DNA from: Tetrahymena elliotti 4EA
Taxonomy: Eukaryota; Ciliophora; Oligohymenophorea; Hymenostomatida; Tetrahymenidae
Reading direction: 5' to 3'
DNA: 64,000 nt
Assembly (NCBI GenBank): GCA_000231825.2
Contig: JH720307.1
Location: 1,016,880-1,080,879 of the forward strand
The stretch's first letter is position 1; each line of letters starts with the position of its first letter. Below the pieces are notes generated by a model. That model was given only the letters and a program-made list of their open reading frames with translations. It had not been told where the DNA came from and searched no databases. Of the stretch, positions 48,568 through 62,374 are shown one piece after another. The translations under genes were made by a program, and so were the position numbers.

Positions 48568-51500
48568 TAGACTAGCTATTTAATATTAACTTATTTATTC
48601 TTTTCTCTACTTTAAAGGTATTTTTGACTTTCAAATATATTCTCTTAGCAATTATATAGGGCTACCAGATATAAATTGAATCTATTAAGACTATAATTAC
48701 TTGAATTAGAGAATTATCCCCTTATCCTTCTCTTTCTTCTTCTTAAAATTATTTCACTGACTTTTTGTTACAAAAGATAAATAATGATTTAGTTATTTTT
48801 GTATTTGATAATTTGACAGCAGTTAGTAATTGGCTAATAAAAAAGATAATTTTTTCAAACTGTCAGAGTCAAAGTGCTTATTTTTCAAATAATTTTCTTT
48901 ATAAAATTTGGTACAGTAATGGTTTAGGCCTAACACTCGTTCGCTTTGTTCGAGATTTTATTGAAATTTGATAAAATGAATTAATAGAGTTTCTTGTTTA
49001 ATATATCCTACTTTAATCCTTTTTTTTAATAAAAAATTTCTTGATTTTTTTTGATTATTCAATTTAATATACAATAACTATCTTTCTGGGAAAGAGTGTA
49101 TTCTGTGGTTAGTCTCTTTCTTCTATTTTTTCTTTTTAAGCTTAGCTATAGGGCTGTAGTTACATGAGAAATCATTTATCAATTTTTAAATTACAAATTA
49201 TTTCTTTGGTAAATAGCAAATAAAGCCTGATTAGTTTTTGTTTCTTTGCATGTTTGTTAGTTAATTTGCTGTTCCTTCTTTGCATAATCCGACTATTAAG
49301 CAAGTCTACATAGAAGAATTTTTAATTGATCACATCTAATTATGAAATTCAAATTTTTTAAAGAAAAGCATTTAATCATATTTTTGATCTAATTCAGGCT
49401 AAAAACAATATTTTTTTTATTGCACAAAAGTAAATTATAAAATTGTTCTATATAAAAACTAGATAGCATTTCATTAATCCAAATAGATATTTAAATACTT
49501 AACTTTTTTTTTGTACCCACTTATTTATTTGAGTTTTTTAGAATGTAAATTTTATAGATACTAATTTACAATTCTTTGCATGTAAAAATTTAATTGCCAA
49601 CTTACATCATTAAAAATTTTCCTCGATTCTTCAAACTAAATTATAAATAATACTAAATAAATAAATAGGTTCCTTTTTGAAAGGAAGATATTTAATTTTT
49701 ACTCAATAGGTTAGCCGTGTAGTTACCATATCTTTTGTGAGATAGGATGGAAATATTTTGATTAAAAAATAGAATTAGTTTAAATATTTTTCAGCACTTG
49801 AAATAATAGACAAACTGATAAATAAATATAGGGGAAAGTTATTTTTAAATAAAATTTCAAAACCAAAGTTTCTATTATAAAATTATAAAAATATTTTGGG
49901 GAATAAACTTTTCATTTTACATTAGTTTTATTATAATTTATTATCATACACTAGAAAGGGATTAGCTGCCATCACTAATTTCAGAGAGATGTATAAATAG
50001 ATTGACTTTGATATTAATTAAATGTATTTCATATCTTATTAATCTTCTTCTGTATATCAGTATATTATATGGAAAAAAGTAATAAATTTGACTAACAAAT
50101 TTTCTATAATATTCTCCAAATTTCTTTTGAAATATAAGATAAAGATAAAATTATTTGTATTTCTCTTTACAACTTAAATTGTTCTTTCACCATTATTTAA
50201 GTGTTTATCAAAAAATTAATAAATTTTGTTTTCTAAATTAATTTGCAGGTAAAGTTACTATTAATTGACTAGATTATTTGTAACTCTTTATCTATTCAAA
50301 AATGGTGGTGTAATACCTATGAAATTTCATACAATTTTTGTAACTATTTATGGATGAATTTGAGATTATACTAGAAAAATTCTATTCGAACAAATTATCA
50401 TCTCTAAAGTAATAAATAGGAGAAACAAATCTCATTTTAAATAAAAAAATACATTTTGATTCAACCAAGAAATTATCTACTTAGTTTATTAGAAAAGGCA
50501 AAAAATTTGTATGGGAATAAATTCTTTAAATTACAATTTACAATTCTTTGTAAAACTCAATAGATTACTTATTTTTTAATACTATGCCAATTACATTGAA
50601 AATTTTATTATTTTTATTATTAAATAATAATAAATTAAATTAATTTATAAACATCCAAAAAGAATCTTGTGATAAAAGTTGCTTGATGACATCAATTTAA
50701 TAATAAATTTTTTTTGCGTATTTTAATTAAAAGTGAGAGGAGAATTTACAAATTATCTCTATAAATATCTACATCAAGATCTCCTTTTTTCTACTTATAA
50801 GTGCTAATTACACTAAAGTATCTAAAAAAATGAATTTATCATTTATTTGCTTTCATGATATAAGTTTTTTTATCTTTAAAAGTGAATTTCAAATATATGT
50901 TAAAAGGTCAAAAATGTAATAAAAAACTAAATCTCTTAAAATTTTATATCAAATAGAATTCAGTGAAAAGTTACTCAGAATTTACTGGCAATTCTTTCAT
51001 GAATTTAGTCAGAAAAGTACTATTTAAAATAGTTACTTTAATTCTTTCTTTCTTAATTTAAAGTGTAATAAATATTATTTAAAATTTATAATATTTTATT
51101 TGCAAAATATAAATTCATGTCTTTGATATTTAGTGAATAAATTTTCTAAATTATTTAGGAATTAATTTTTTACAATTATAATCCAAAATTAATGGTAATA
51201 GTTAAATAGTTAATTATAAATTTTCACATAGTTTACTTAAAATTTATGTAAATAATAACTTTCAATTTTATTCAAATATTTTATCTTACATTTGGATAAT
51301 ATTTATATTTAAACAGTAAATAGAATTCAATATAAAATGGAAATTTATTTTCTGTCCTTATTTTGTTAATCAAATCTGATTTTAATATTTTTTACAATTT
51401 TGGGATTAATTTTTACAAAGTTAAAATCAAGAGAATGCAAATTAAATTATCCAGTATTTTAACTAAGTAAAATAAAATATTTCCAATCTTTTAAATTTCA

Positions 51501-51615
51501 AAGAGTAACTACTATTCATGAGAAAATGTTATCTTTATTTTTTAAAATTATTGTAAAAATACAAAATAATTAAAATATATTAATTTTATATACAAAACAT
51601 ACAAATATTTATTTA
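48568..51615. other. Long AT-rich intergenic
   Basis: About 3 kb without a supportable gene. An ORF on the plus strand ending at TGA 48969-48971 has no ATG and no motif. Confidence 0.45.
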
Positions 51616-54035
51616 TCAATATTTTTCATCATCTTGGTAGTTAGCCATAGGATCATCAAAGTTTTTCTTTGTAAGTCTGTAGGCTTCTAATTCTTCTCTA
51701 GAAATTTCATAACCTTCATCATCAGCAGCTAAAGAGTTGTATTTTCTTTTTCTATCATCTCTTTCTTCAGTTTTATTTTCTTTCATCTTCTGCATATAAT
51801 ATTTAACTTTTTCTTAATCTAACTCTTCTTCTTCACCCTCATCATCTGGCAATCCCCACTAGAAAGGATTTTGTGCTTTTAAAACTTCTTCTTTTTATTA
51901 CTTTTTGTCATTAATCTTTTCCTCTTTTTTTCCTTTTGAGGCACCTTCTTCAGTTTTTTCTATGATAATAAAATAAATATTCAGAAAGAAAATTAATTTT
52001 TTTAGCTTAAATAAAAAAATTTTTTTTCATTTGTTTTTTTCTTTTTGAATTATGTTTTAAAATTAAGAAAAATGAAATGTATTTCTTACTTTTAGCTGCT
52101 GGAACTGCGAATTGAGGCTTCTATTAAGCCAACTTTTGTTACTCTTTTTTTTCTATTTCTGCTAGCTCTTTAGCTCTTTTTAAATCTTCTTCCAATTACT
52201 TCTTTGCCAAAAACTATTAATAGAAAATGTATTTAAATTCAGAATTCAACTTACAATTAATTTATGAAATAGTTTTTATTGTAGTTAAATGTAATATAAT
52301 TTTTACCTCTCTTGTAATAGCCTCTTTAATTCCTTTTTCTCCTTAACATGTAGAATTTTTAGTATTGGAATGACAGCAAGCATAACCCCAACCAAGATAG
52401 TCATTGAACCATGAACCCCAAACAGAAGTATGATTATTTATAAATATATCTTCAGCATATTTAGATCTCTTATGATTATAGATATCAAGTTAAGATCCAT
52501 CTGGAGCATATTCTGCATATTTCTCTGTTTATCCTAAAATTAAATCCATATCACCTTCAAAATGTTCTTCACCTCCATATTAAACAAAAACTTTTTGCAT
52601 GTTTTTGTCCCTAAGAGTTGAGTCTTTATTTTTCATTTCCCTGTATACTTTCTCAGTCAAGGTAGGATTTGCAATACTGCTTAAATCTAAGCCTTATTTT
52701 TCAGCTGCCTACCAAGCAAAATACTCTTATTTAATAAATTCTACTGCACCACCAGTCATTCTTAATGCATTTTCACCTTTGAAATCTGAATTAGGATCAT
52801 TAGGATTAGGATTTTCTCTCATAGATCTATTTTTAGGAATAAATGTAGCTGAATCATCATTCAAGTTACGAAGATATTTAGCTCTATCTTCTCTAATTCT
52901 TAGATCTGGGGTTGCATGTTATGTTGGTTTTTCATTAGAACTTTTAACTTATCCTGCCTTTTCATCTTTTTCTCTTGTACCATCATCATAATATGACTCA
53001 GCATCTGCTTTTTCTAATTATTTCTCTTACTCCATTTTTCTAATTTCCTCAATTCTTTCTTTTTCTTTAACTACTTCCATATAATCATCTGGATCCTATT
53101 TGATGAAAAATAAATGAAAATCAAAGTTTAATATTAAAAATTTGAAAAGAAATATTTTCTTTCATTTTTTGTCAATAAATTATTATTTAAATCCTTACAA
53201 ATCCATTCCAGTTATGTCTTTTTGAATCATATGTAAATTTAATATCTTTTATAATATCATCAGCAGCTATATTTGTATTAGTGAATTTAGCACCTACTTT
53301 TCTTGGTCTTTCACAACAATCTATTTTATTAAAATAAATATTAAAAAACTTAAATCCACTTTGCAAAAATCTTCAAAATTCTTAATTTTATCAAAAGTAA
53401 TTCCTTATTATCTTCAAAAATTAAATACAATTTCTCATTTTTGAATTCAAAAAAGTTGTTAAAAATAATTTTAATTGATTCTTTCTTAATGTCTATAAAC
53501 TGTTGATTTGATAATATTTTATTTAAATAAGGAAGAATATTTCTTTATAAATTCATTTTAATTAATCTATATAATTACCTTTTGCTTGATGAGTAATAGC
53601 TCCACAATTAGTGCAAGCTCCTTTTCTATACTTAGTTGCTTAATATCCCTTTTGTCCTCTTGCATAAAACTCTTATGGTGCTTCATTATTTTGCTTGAAG
53701 AAATATTGATGCTTCATGGAAGGTGCATTTTAGTTCAAATACCCTTTATTATTAAATTAAATTGTTTAGACGCTTATTTTTTATAAAATTTGAAATCATA
53801 CAAGGTGCTTTAGTAATATATTGGGGCATATGAGGGTTAATTTCTTTTCCTTCTTCATCTAATTAGGCAGGAATCTTACCTGCCTTTCTTGCTTCCTCTA
53901 ATGCTTTTTACTATTTATATTCATCTGATGAAACGTAGTTATCTATTTTAAAATAATGAAATTAAATACAATCATAATATATATTTAATTCTTGAAAATG
54001 CTATCTTTTTAGAGAAATATTTTACTTGATGCCAT
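51616..54035 (-). CDS. SLU7: Pre-mRNA splicing factor SLU7
   Basis: Seven minus-strand exons close in phase to 564 aa: 54026-54035, 53802-53942, 53579-53743, 53199-53320, 52307-53095, 52090-52213, 51616-51959. The SLU7 landmarks appear in order. ITKAPWYL sits near residue 50. The CCHC zinc knuckle [14 protein letters not shown] follows, then [36 protein letters not shown] and DPDDYMEVV. After these come [17 protein letters not shown], the [13 protein letters not shown] segment, [29 protein letters not shown] and the C-terminal [16 protein letters not shown]7 acts in the second catalytic step of splicing, where it helps select the 3' splice site, in the nucleus. Start MASNNYVSS matches the family. 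The first exon is only 10 bases, a position easily missed. Confidence 0.94.
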
Positions 54036-55804
54036 TTTATCTAAGAATAATTTATATTTTCTTCAATAAAATAACTTTTTTGCTTGCTAAAACAATTTAT
54101 TTTGATTATTTATCTACTGCTTCTACAAATATATTTTTAAGAATATTTGTTTCAGACCAACTAACTAAATAACTATTATTGACTAAAATTTGTAATTAAA
54201 TTCAATATTTTTCTATCTTTTTATAATTTTTTAAGATAGAGAAAAGTTATTAACAATTTTAAGAAAGAAAAAAAATTTATAAAAACTTTCTACTTCTTAT
54301 CAGAAAAATTAATTAATTTTTAATTTACAATTAGCACAAAAAACCATTATTTATATAATTATAGATAATCTATTATATAAATGTGATGATTCAAATTGAT
54401 TTAATTTTCAGCATTAAGCTGCCTAGAATCATTCTTGTTAAATCTACCAATAATTCATTTCAAAACAAATTTTTATCTTCAATTGTAAAATTAAAATTAT
54501 TTGCCAACATAAATAAGTTAACTAAATAAATTAATAAATAAAAATTAAGCTTTCGCAATATTAAATTTTAAAAAAAATTAAAACGAATATTTTTGATAAT
54601 TGAATAAAAATAAAAACATTAGTGGCTAGTTTAATCATAAGATAAAAATTATTAATTGGGCTGGCTTTTCTGATTAATCAATTAATTAAATGAATGTATA
54701 AATTAATAAATTTGGCTAGAAATTTATAAGGAAGAGAATAAATTAAAATAGCAAATTTTAAATTTGAAATGAAATGTATGAAAAAGAAGTAGCTGTTGCA
54801 CCATTTAAAATGATTATAGTAAGAAAAAGATGATAAGGAGTAAAAGTATAAACATAAAATACATGGATAAATATTCTAGTTTTGTTATTATTATTTTTAT
54901 TATTAAATTTCAGGTTTTTTGTTTAGACATATTTTAATTTGATTTGTTTTGGGGATATGCTCTATTTATTTATTGATTATGATGTTAATTTGGTACAGTC
55001 TAAAAATTTTAGAGGCTATTTCTTTGCTTTTATTAATCTCTTTTCTTAAAATTTGATTAGAAATTTATCAAAGAGAAGCAATCTATCTATTCCTTCCATC
55101 CATCTTATCACATTATAAATAGATTTTCAGTTTATCAAAATTGTTTACTTTTCAGTCTTTTTTTTCTTTGTTTATTTGCATCACAACTTGTTGAGAGCTT
55201 TAAAAGGCATAGAATATCTCAAAGGCAATCAATTCATATAAAGGTTAAGACAAAGATTATTTTTGTGGTAATTATTACTGAATTACAATCATTATAATAT
55301 GTTTACGAAGGGAGTGAGGATATTTTTATTATTGGTTTATTTGTGATGTGTTAGAAATTAAATTTTAAAATAAATAATTTTAATTAATTATTAGCACTCT
55401 TCTCTGCTTTTATGCTGCTATCAGATAGATTAACGCATTTTGGAGTTGTTGAAATGTGTGTGTTTCTTTGATGGTTGTATGCATTTAATTATTTTAAGTT
55501 TTTGATTTTAATAAATAAGAATAGCTTAGGGGCATACTTTATTTTGGTTTGTTTTTTTTTTGTTTGGGTTGGATTAGATAAGGAATAGAAAGAGCAAAAA
55601 AAAGCAAAAGTTTTATTGATTAAGAGGAAGGAAAGAAAGATAGTGAGCCATTATTTTCTATTTTATTTTGTTATTAGTAATGGATAAATGATTATTATAA
55701 TAAGTTGATTTTAGCCTGTACATAATTTATTTTAAATGAAAAAAGTGAGAGATATTAGTTCAAATTATCTAAGCAATTAGTAATAAAATAAACTAAAGGA
55801 TCAC
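54036..55804. other. AT-rich intergenic
   Basis: No gene visible. Includes the SLU7 promoter on the minus strand. Confidence 0.45.
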
Positions 55805-58292
55805 TCACTATTCAGTTTATTCGCTTTATGAAGACTCATTATTTTATTATGAGGGGACTGTATTTTCGATTTTACTTTTTTACTCATCAAATAATTCGAT
55901 TGATTATTACTACGTCATTATTTCAGATGAAGTGGTGTCTCCTGATTGTATTTCCTATTCTTTCTTTTATTTCTTTTCAATGTACTAAGATGAAACTTTA
56001 TCAAAATCAACATGATAGTGAGAATATCTAAAGGTAGTACTCAATTCCATTAATTCTAACTTTACTTTGCGCAAGTTGTAGCGACAAGCACTTAATATAG
56101 TTTCATCACTGGATTCAGCATCATTATCAGAATTCTATATTTTTAAAATATAATAAGCATATTGGTCTTTATAAAGATTTCGCATCATCGTAATAGAAGC
56201 TTCTCAAAAATTATAAAATTATTAAAGGGGAACTTTAAATTGCATTTTTCCCTCTTCTATTTCATGGGGAATGATATGTTCAAGTTACTAAACAAATGAA
56301 AGGATATTAGATTCATATCTGATTGATATCCTTAAATACCATTCTTTCAATATGATTGATTATAGATTTTTTTATTCTGCTTGTTAAATTCTTACAGATT
56401 AGTTTGGCGGGATTTTAATATTAAAGAAAGAAAATAAAAATGCTGTAAGGAAATAAAATGCTGCATGAAAATTGATATTAGCCCAAATTTTATGTTTTAT
56501 GGGTTTTTGTGTGTTAGTGTTCATTTTTTAAGCTTCATATAGAACTTTGTGTGTAATTTAGTTTTTGATTATGAGCAAATTAAATGTTTTTTTACATGAT
56601 TAATGTTTTTGTCTTAAAATTCTGTGGGGATGTTCAATAGGCGCTCTGGGAAGCAATTGAAATTGAATGCTTTTGATCCATCATTTGAGAAAAATTCTAC
56701 TACTTCATGGATGGCGGGTAGAGATTCTTAGACATCATTTGATTTTACTTTTTTTTCTATTTTTTCACAAAATTGATCCTCAAGGAAAGTAGATTTACGA
56801 GCAAGGGGCTTTTTTAGAGAAGATTTTTTAGTTGCAGGCGTAAAGGGAAGGTTAGCATGGCTATTTTATTCATAAAATGAATTATAAAATATAGAGCTAG
56901 AAGAGTTAAGAGAAAATTAGTTGAAACTCAATTGCTCTAAATTAGCATTAGATTCTGATGCAATTGTTGCAGCAAGAGCAGATGAGAAATCATCCTTAGA
57001 GGATTGGTTTTTGTTTGTGCTGACTAAGTAATCTTCAATATTGAAGGCACTTTTAGCTTAATCTCTGCCTGAACAGCAAGAATCGCTTGGTGAGTTGTTT
57101 GATGAGCAAGTTTCAGAAGTGTGGATTTGATTTTATTCATCAAAAGTATAATTTTTAGCAACTTTTTAATTAAAAAGAAAGGTAAGTAAGTCAATAATAG
57201 ATGAAAATGATTGAATTAGTTATTCAATAAATAATGAGATGAAAGATTATCTAAAAAATGGGATTTGGATCAACAAATTAACAAATACATCAGGATTTCT
57301 TTAGGTGCTTTTCTGATAAATTATGATAAAAATAAAACTATGCTTTGCTTGATATAAAAAATATGTTATTGCTTTTATGCAAATATTATTAAATAGAAGC
57401 TGCAGAAAGACAAAATAATATCTTTGTAATGATTCTTTAATTTTCAACTCATTTACAAAGACTTATGAATTAAAATTTTAAGTCTTTTAAACATCGCTGG
57501 TCTCTATGAAGTAAAGTAATGTACTGAGATGATAATTTAGTAATATTACTGGTTGAAATAAATGAGTGATTAATGAAAGGGTGCTTGTTGTTTTAATCAT
57601 AGAGATAATGGATGCGAAAGATTAGTAAATTTGTGAGAAGAAATTGATGCTAAATGAAAAGTATCTGCAACTTGATATGATACAGAGCAAAAAATAATTT
57701 AAAGTAAAAATCTATATATAGGTGTGCAAGCTAATAAAATAGAAAATGCTTTAAAGATGTGGAGAATAGAGGTATTTAGAATGGATGATTTTATTTTAAA
57801 AATGCTTAAGTCAGTAATATATTCAAATAAATAAAGGAAGGAGGGGGGAATTAAAAACTTTAATGAGCATTTTGTTTCAAAATATGGAAATTTGAAATTA
57901 ATTTGTAATAGTAAAAAATTAATAATAGAATCATTGATTAAGCAGTTAGTATAATTAATATTGTTTTTTATATGGCTGCTTGTTTTGATTTTTTGTTAGT
58001 TAGTTAGCTAGATTAGGTGAAATGCAAAGAGAGTCATTTTTATAAATAATTTAAATCAATTTAATTACAGTCTTTTCAAATTTAAATAATTTCATATTAT
58101 TAATTCATTCGAAGTTGAATTTGTTGGAAATAAATTGCCTCAAAAGCTGGCCTTTATTGAATGACATGTGATATTTGAAAGTTTATTATTGAAGTATTTA
58201 TGCTAGTATAAGAAAATAATCAAATATTTACAGTTATCTATTTAGGAAACATCCATGTTTTATTCGATTGAAGAACGTGCAGAGCAAGACAT
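55805..58292 (-). CDS. Ser/Asn-rich protein of unknown function, three exons
   Basis: The proposed exons are 58232-58292, 56596-57161 and 55805-56134, which close in phase to 318 aa. The start is MSCSARSSIEQNMDVSQIDN. Exon 2 is Ser/Asn-rich with clear coding composition: CSSNNSPSDSCCSGRDQAKS, LPFTPATKKSSLKKPLARKS and FNFNCFPERLLNIPTEFQDK. Exon 3 gives NSDNDAESSDETILSACRYN, LRKVKLELMELSTTFRYSHY and a Gln/Ser-rich end. No domain is recognised; the TPATKKSSLKK stretch resembles a proline-directed phosphorylation site beside basic residues. Introns are about 1.07 kb and 461 bp, unusually long for this window, so the first exon is an inference from matching phase. GC of exons is well above the flanks. 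Confidence 0.55.
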
Positions 58293-60781
58293 TTTTATCA
58301 AAATTAATTTATCTTTTTTTTTTTTTAAAGATGTATTTTTCTCCCTAATTATTATTTATATATTTTCTTGCTCCGTTGGACCCTGTGGCACCTTTTTTAT
58401 TAATTAAACCTTTTTGACCTTCCTTAATTAGTAAAGGAATGTCTTCTTTATTTGAATGTATTTATTGAATTGACAATAAATTAATTACGCGGTTCCTATT
58501 TCTTTTCAAACAGAATGAGTGAGTGAGTACCTTTATACTAATTAAAATTATATTTTTTGTTTGTTATTACTTTTTTACTTTTTAAAATCAACCACTTTAT
58601 ATGAATTTCCCTCCCCAACTCACTCAAAAATCAAGTCTTTGATTATTTTTTCATTGATTCCCCAAGCTAATTAATTAATTAATCTTATTCCATCTCAAGC
58701 AAATTTTAAATCTAACAAAATTTCCCTTGCTTCCCTCCTTCCCCCCAAGCCTCTTGCTGTCTGCCAGTTAATTCAACCTTATTCCCCACTAAAGCTGCAC
58801 ATAAATTGGACTAAAAAATCACATTGAATCATTATTTTTGTATAGAGTTTTTATGCAGCTCATTCATTCAAATTGATAATAAAAACTAAATGAATCTGGA
58901 ATGTCTTTTTTAACATATGACAAACATTGAAAAGAGTTCTTTTTAAATTATAATAATATAATCTACTATAAAATGATTATCTTTGTAGAATAAGCTAATC
59001 ATATTTCTTATAACTCTTATGAGAAGTATTTATTTGCATTTCTTTTTTTTATAAATATTACCATTTAATATACAGACATAATTTATCTTCCGCCGTCTAT
59101 CACAACTTATCTATTTAATAGGTTGTATTTTTCTAAGACTAATCACCTCCTTCCTTTCATTCTTTCTCTCTCTCCTCTTCCTACCCATAGCCTACTGTAT
59201 TGTCATCATTTTTACTTTGATTTATTGGGGTAACATTTTTATTAGCTGACTGACCAATATTTCTTCATTTACTTTTTAATTAAAATTCTTCCCATTTTAA
59301 AATTAAAATCATTCAACTCCATCTCTGTTTATTTGCCCCCATCTATTCTATATTAATTTACTTATTTCCAACAAGCAATAATTGACTATTTGATTAACTC
59401 ATCAATCATATTATCCCCTTCATAAATAATTTAGCCATCACATTTAATGATGATCCTCCAAAAACTCATTTGCTTTTTTTTTATTTTCAAGAAAATGAGT
59501 AATTTGCATTCTCCAAAGCTTTTTAAGCTTTTCCTTTCAAAAATTATCTGAACCCTCTTTGCGAAATAATTTTCTATCAAAAAAATTATTTTTTCTACAC
59601 AATAAACAACAAGAATACAAATATTTTTTTTGGTAAAGACTAAAGATAAGTGGATAATTTTTCAGTATTTAAATATTCCCAAATTTAAAAGCTCATTTTA
59701 GGAATAATTAAATTTTCCATATAGATATTGGGAAAGACACAATTAAATTTTAAAAATTTTAAATATTAAATTGATTTTTTTATCTAAACTGTAAACTGTA
59801 AAACTGTATGTAGCCGAATAGGCAGTACCCTAGGGTACTATACATATATATATATATATATATTTCGTTTTTTTTTTTTGCTGAAGGCAAAATCATTGAG
59901 AAAATAAATTAATAGGTTTATCTCAATGATATCTCATATTTATTCTTTATTAAAATAGAAAGAAATTAATTTAATATATTCATAATATATTTCTAAACTT
60001 TTTTTTATAAAATAGAAAATTTAAATAATAGATAAACTTTCATTGAAGTAGTTATTTTACCTAAATTATTATTCCATTCGAAAAGAAAAATAAAAAACGT
60101 AAAATCAATTTCTTGATAATTGAATTTATGTTGTATTAAAAGTAACAAAGTACAATAAATAAAGCAGGATGCATATCTTTACAATAGTACTTGCTAGAGT
60201 ATTAGTCTCTTTTTCTAAATAGCTTTTAATTCTTTTATATCTTTTTAAATATATTTATTACGATATTTATCTAATTTATTTTTGAGGCATAACACTTTTA
60301 TAATTTCCAAATAAGTATATGCTTTGGCTTTGTATTTTTGAAGATTATTGCTTATTTTAATAAATAAAGTAGAAATTTTAACAAAAATTCTACTTCTAAA
60401 ATAATTTAGTACTCTTCACATTTACATTTGAAATTAAATCAAAATTAAAACAAAAATAACCTTTAATTTAATTATAAACATTTCTTTGTAAAGATAATTT
60501 GTTTCTAAATAGACAAAACTCCAATCTACAACTACTACTATGCTTCTAGAAAATTGGTTCCTTTTATGACGCTATTTATTAAAATTTCTTCAATAGAATA
60601 CTTATCCCTTAAGAAATATTTGCCGTCATTTGCTAGCTTTAATATGAGTGTAAATTTGAAAAAAATAGATGATATTTATTAATTTGTTAAATTAATTTTA
60701 ATAAAAAAAGTAAACTACTAATTCTTAAATTTACTAAGACTCATATTTATAATCATAAACTAAAAAATACATAAACCAATA
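58293..60781. other. Intergenic with pyrimidine-rich tracts
   Basis: No supported gene. Strand-asymmetric C/T-rich runs occur near 58680-58760 and 59140-59180. They probably belong to the 5' leader or promoter of the minus-strand Ser-rich gene, where they would be read as purine-rich. Confidence 0.45.
59824..59863. repeat. 16-bp perfect palindrome followed by (AT)n
   Basis: AGTACCCTAGGGTACT at 59824-59839 is a perfect inverted repeat, GC-rich for this DNA. An alternating AT run of about 20 bases (59844-59863) and then a T tract follow it. Confidence 0.85.
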
Positions 60782-61612
60782 ATGGAAACTGTTCATCAAC
60801 AGATTAATCCTATTTAAGACCAATAGTTACCTAAAAAAGAACTTCTGTTCAGTGGCGGAGCTGGTGCTGTTGGTTATTAAATGGGATACTGCTAAGGATT
60901 GATTGAAATAGTTGGTAAAGAAAAATTAAAAGAATATAGAGTAGGAGGAGTATCTGCAGGCAGTGCTGTTGCAGGATACTTTCTTCTTGCTGTCTATGAT
61001 GATGATCACTCAATGAAAGACTCTTACTATAATTATGCTCGTAAGATGTTTGAAAAAACCAATAAAAAATACTTTGGGCTTTTTACAAGCTGCGATACTG
61101 TTAGAGATTTGGCTTATATGTATTGGGATTTGGTAGTTAATAATCCAAAATTACCTCCTCTTTAGGAGTATTATCATTTATGTATGACTCACCTAAAGGG
61201 TTTATTTTCAATTAAACCTCTTATTGTTAACGAGTTCCTAAGTAGAGAAGATTTTGGTGAAGCTGTTTCTGCAAGCTGCGCTCTTCCTTTAGTCACTACT
61301 TTTGGAGCTTGTCGTAAATTTAGAGGCAATAAAGTAGTAGATGGAGGATTTACTCGTCCTATACCCTATATAGAAGAAGAAAGTGAAAAGGTCTTTTTAA
61401 ATGTACTTCCTGAGTTCTGCAACTTACTATAGAAAATGCCCAAAAATATAAGCATTTTGAATATAACATCAAAAAGTGATGTTCTTTTCCCTCGCGATTA
61501 TTGGCTTTGGAGCGAATACTGGAGTGATGAAATGTATCTTAAAGGATATTTGGCTGCTTTAAATGACACTGAAGCAATTAAGAAAGCATTTAAAATAAAC
61601 GAACAATAATGA
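60782..61612 (+). CDS. Patatin-like phospholipase
   Basis: A single exon of 276 aa runs from ATG 60782 to TGA 61610-61612. The catalytic set is complete. The oxyanion-hole glycine loop is SGGAGAVGYQMG at residues 24-35, the nucleophile is in GVSAG (Ser58, G-x-S-x-G), and the dyad Asp is in VVDGGFTRP (Asp187, D-G-G). The family hydrolyses acyl esters of phospholipids or neutral lipids with a Ser-Asp dyad. There is no signal peptide or membrane span, so it is probably cytosolic or lipid-droplet associated. At 276 aa it is little more than the catalytic domain. The SGGA-x-x-G start and compact size recall eukaryotic PNPLA-type and bacterial-type forms equally. The neighbouring genes are unrelated. 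Confidence 0.9.
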
Positions 61613-62374
61613 TAATAAAGTACTGTTTTGATCTAAAAAATAATCTCCTCTATCTGTAAATATAAGATTTGAGGTGCTAAAATAATATTTTACTAACTTA
61701 TAATAAAAAACTCATTTTAACAAATTAAACTATTTATATCTTTTATATATCTAAAATTCATATTAAATTTTGCATTCTATCGACCAAAAAGTATTTATTT
61801 CTTGATCAAATTTTATTTTAACTTCAATTTTTCTATTTTCATAATTTTTTCAAAATACTTTTTAAGAAGATATTAAATACAAAATAATAAGAAAAAAAAT
61901 GTAACAAATGAATATTTATCTTCAATAGTTAATCCTTAATTAAATATTTGGTGTTCATCAACTTTTAATTAATTTAATTTGAAAATATCTTAATTTTTTT
62001 GAATTCTTAAAATCAAAATAAATGTAAAATTTTTGTATTTTAATGAGGATATAAATAATATTTAGAAATAAAACTTTTAAAATTCTTTAAAGAAAAAAAT
62101 AAATATTTTTGAAATATTCTCCTCATTTTTTTTAATTAATATATTCAGTAAATAGATATTAAGATATTTCTATTTTCACACATTTTTTTGAAAAAAGTGA
62201 CTCATATTTTTTAGAAAATATACAAAATGAGATAATTAATATTTTTTTGTGAAAGTTTTTGATAAATTAAAAATGGATAGAGAGAGAAAAAAATCTCTTT
62301 CAAAAACTAAATAATGATTTTAAAACAACATTTTTTATTTGAAAAATTTTTCATGTTATTTAAATATTTTTAAA
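61613..62374. other. Convergent intergenic spacer
   Basis: AT-rich gap between the converging patatin and TPR genes. No other feature. Confidence 0.5.

Noticed and set aside
52599..52991. 130-codon plus-strand ORF
   Set aside because: Shadow of the large SLU7 exon on the opposite strand.
58345..58440. Minus-strand collagen-like G-x-y stretch (GQKGLINKKGATGSNGA)
   Set aside because: Too short, no start codon, and the frame does not connect to coding sequence.
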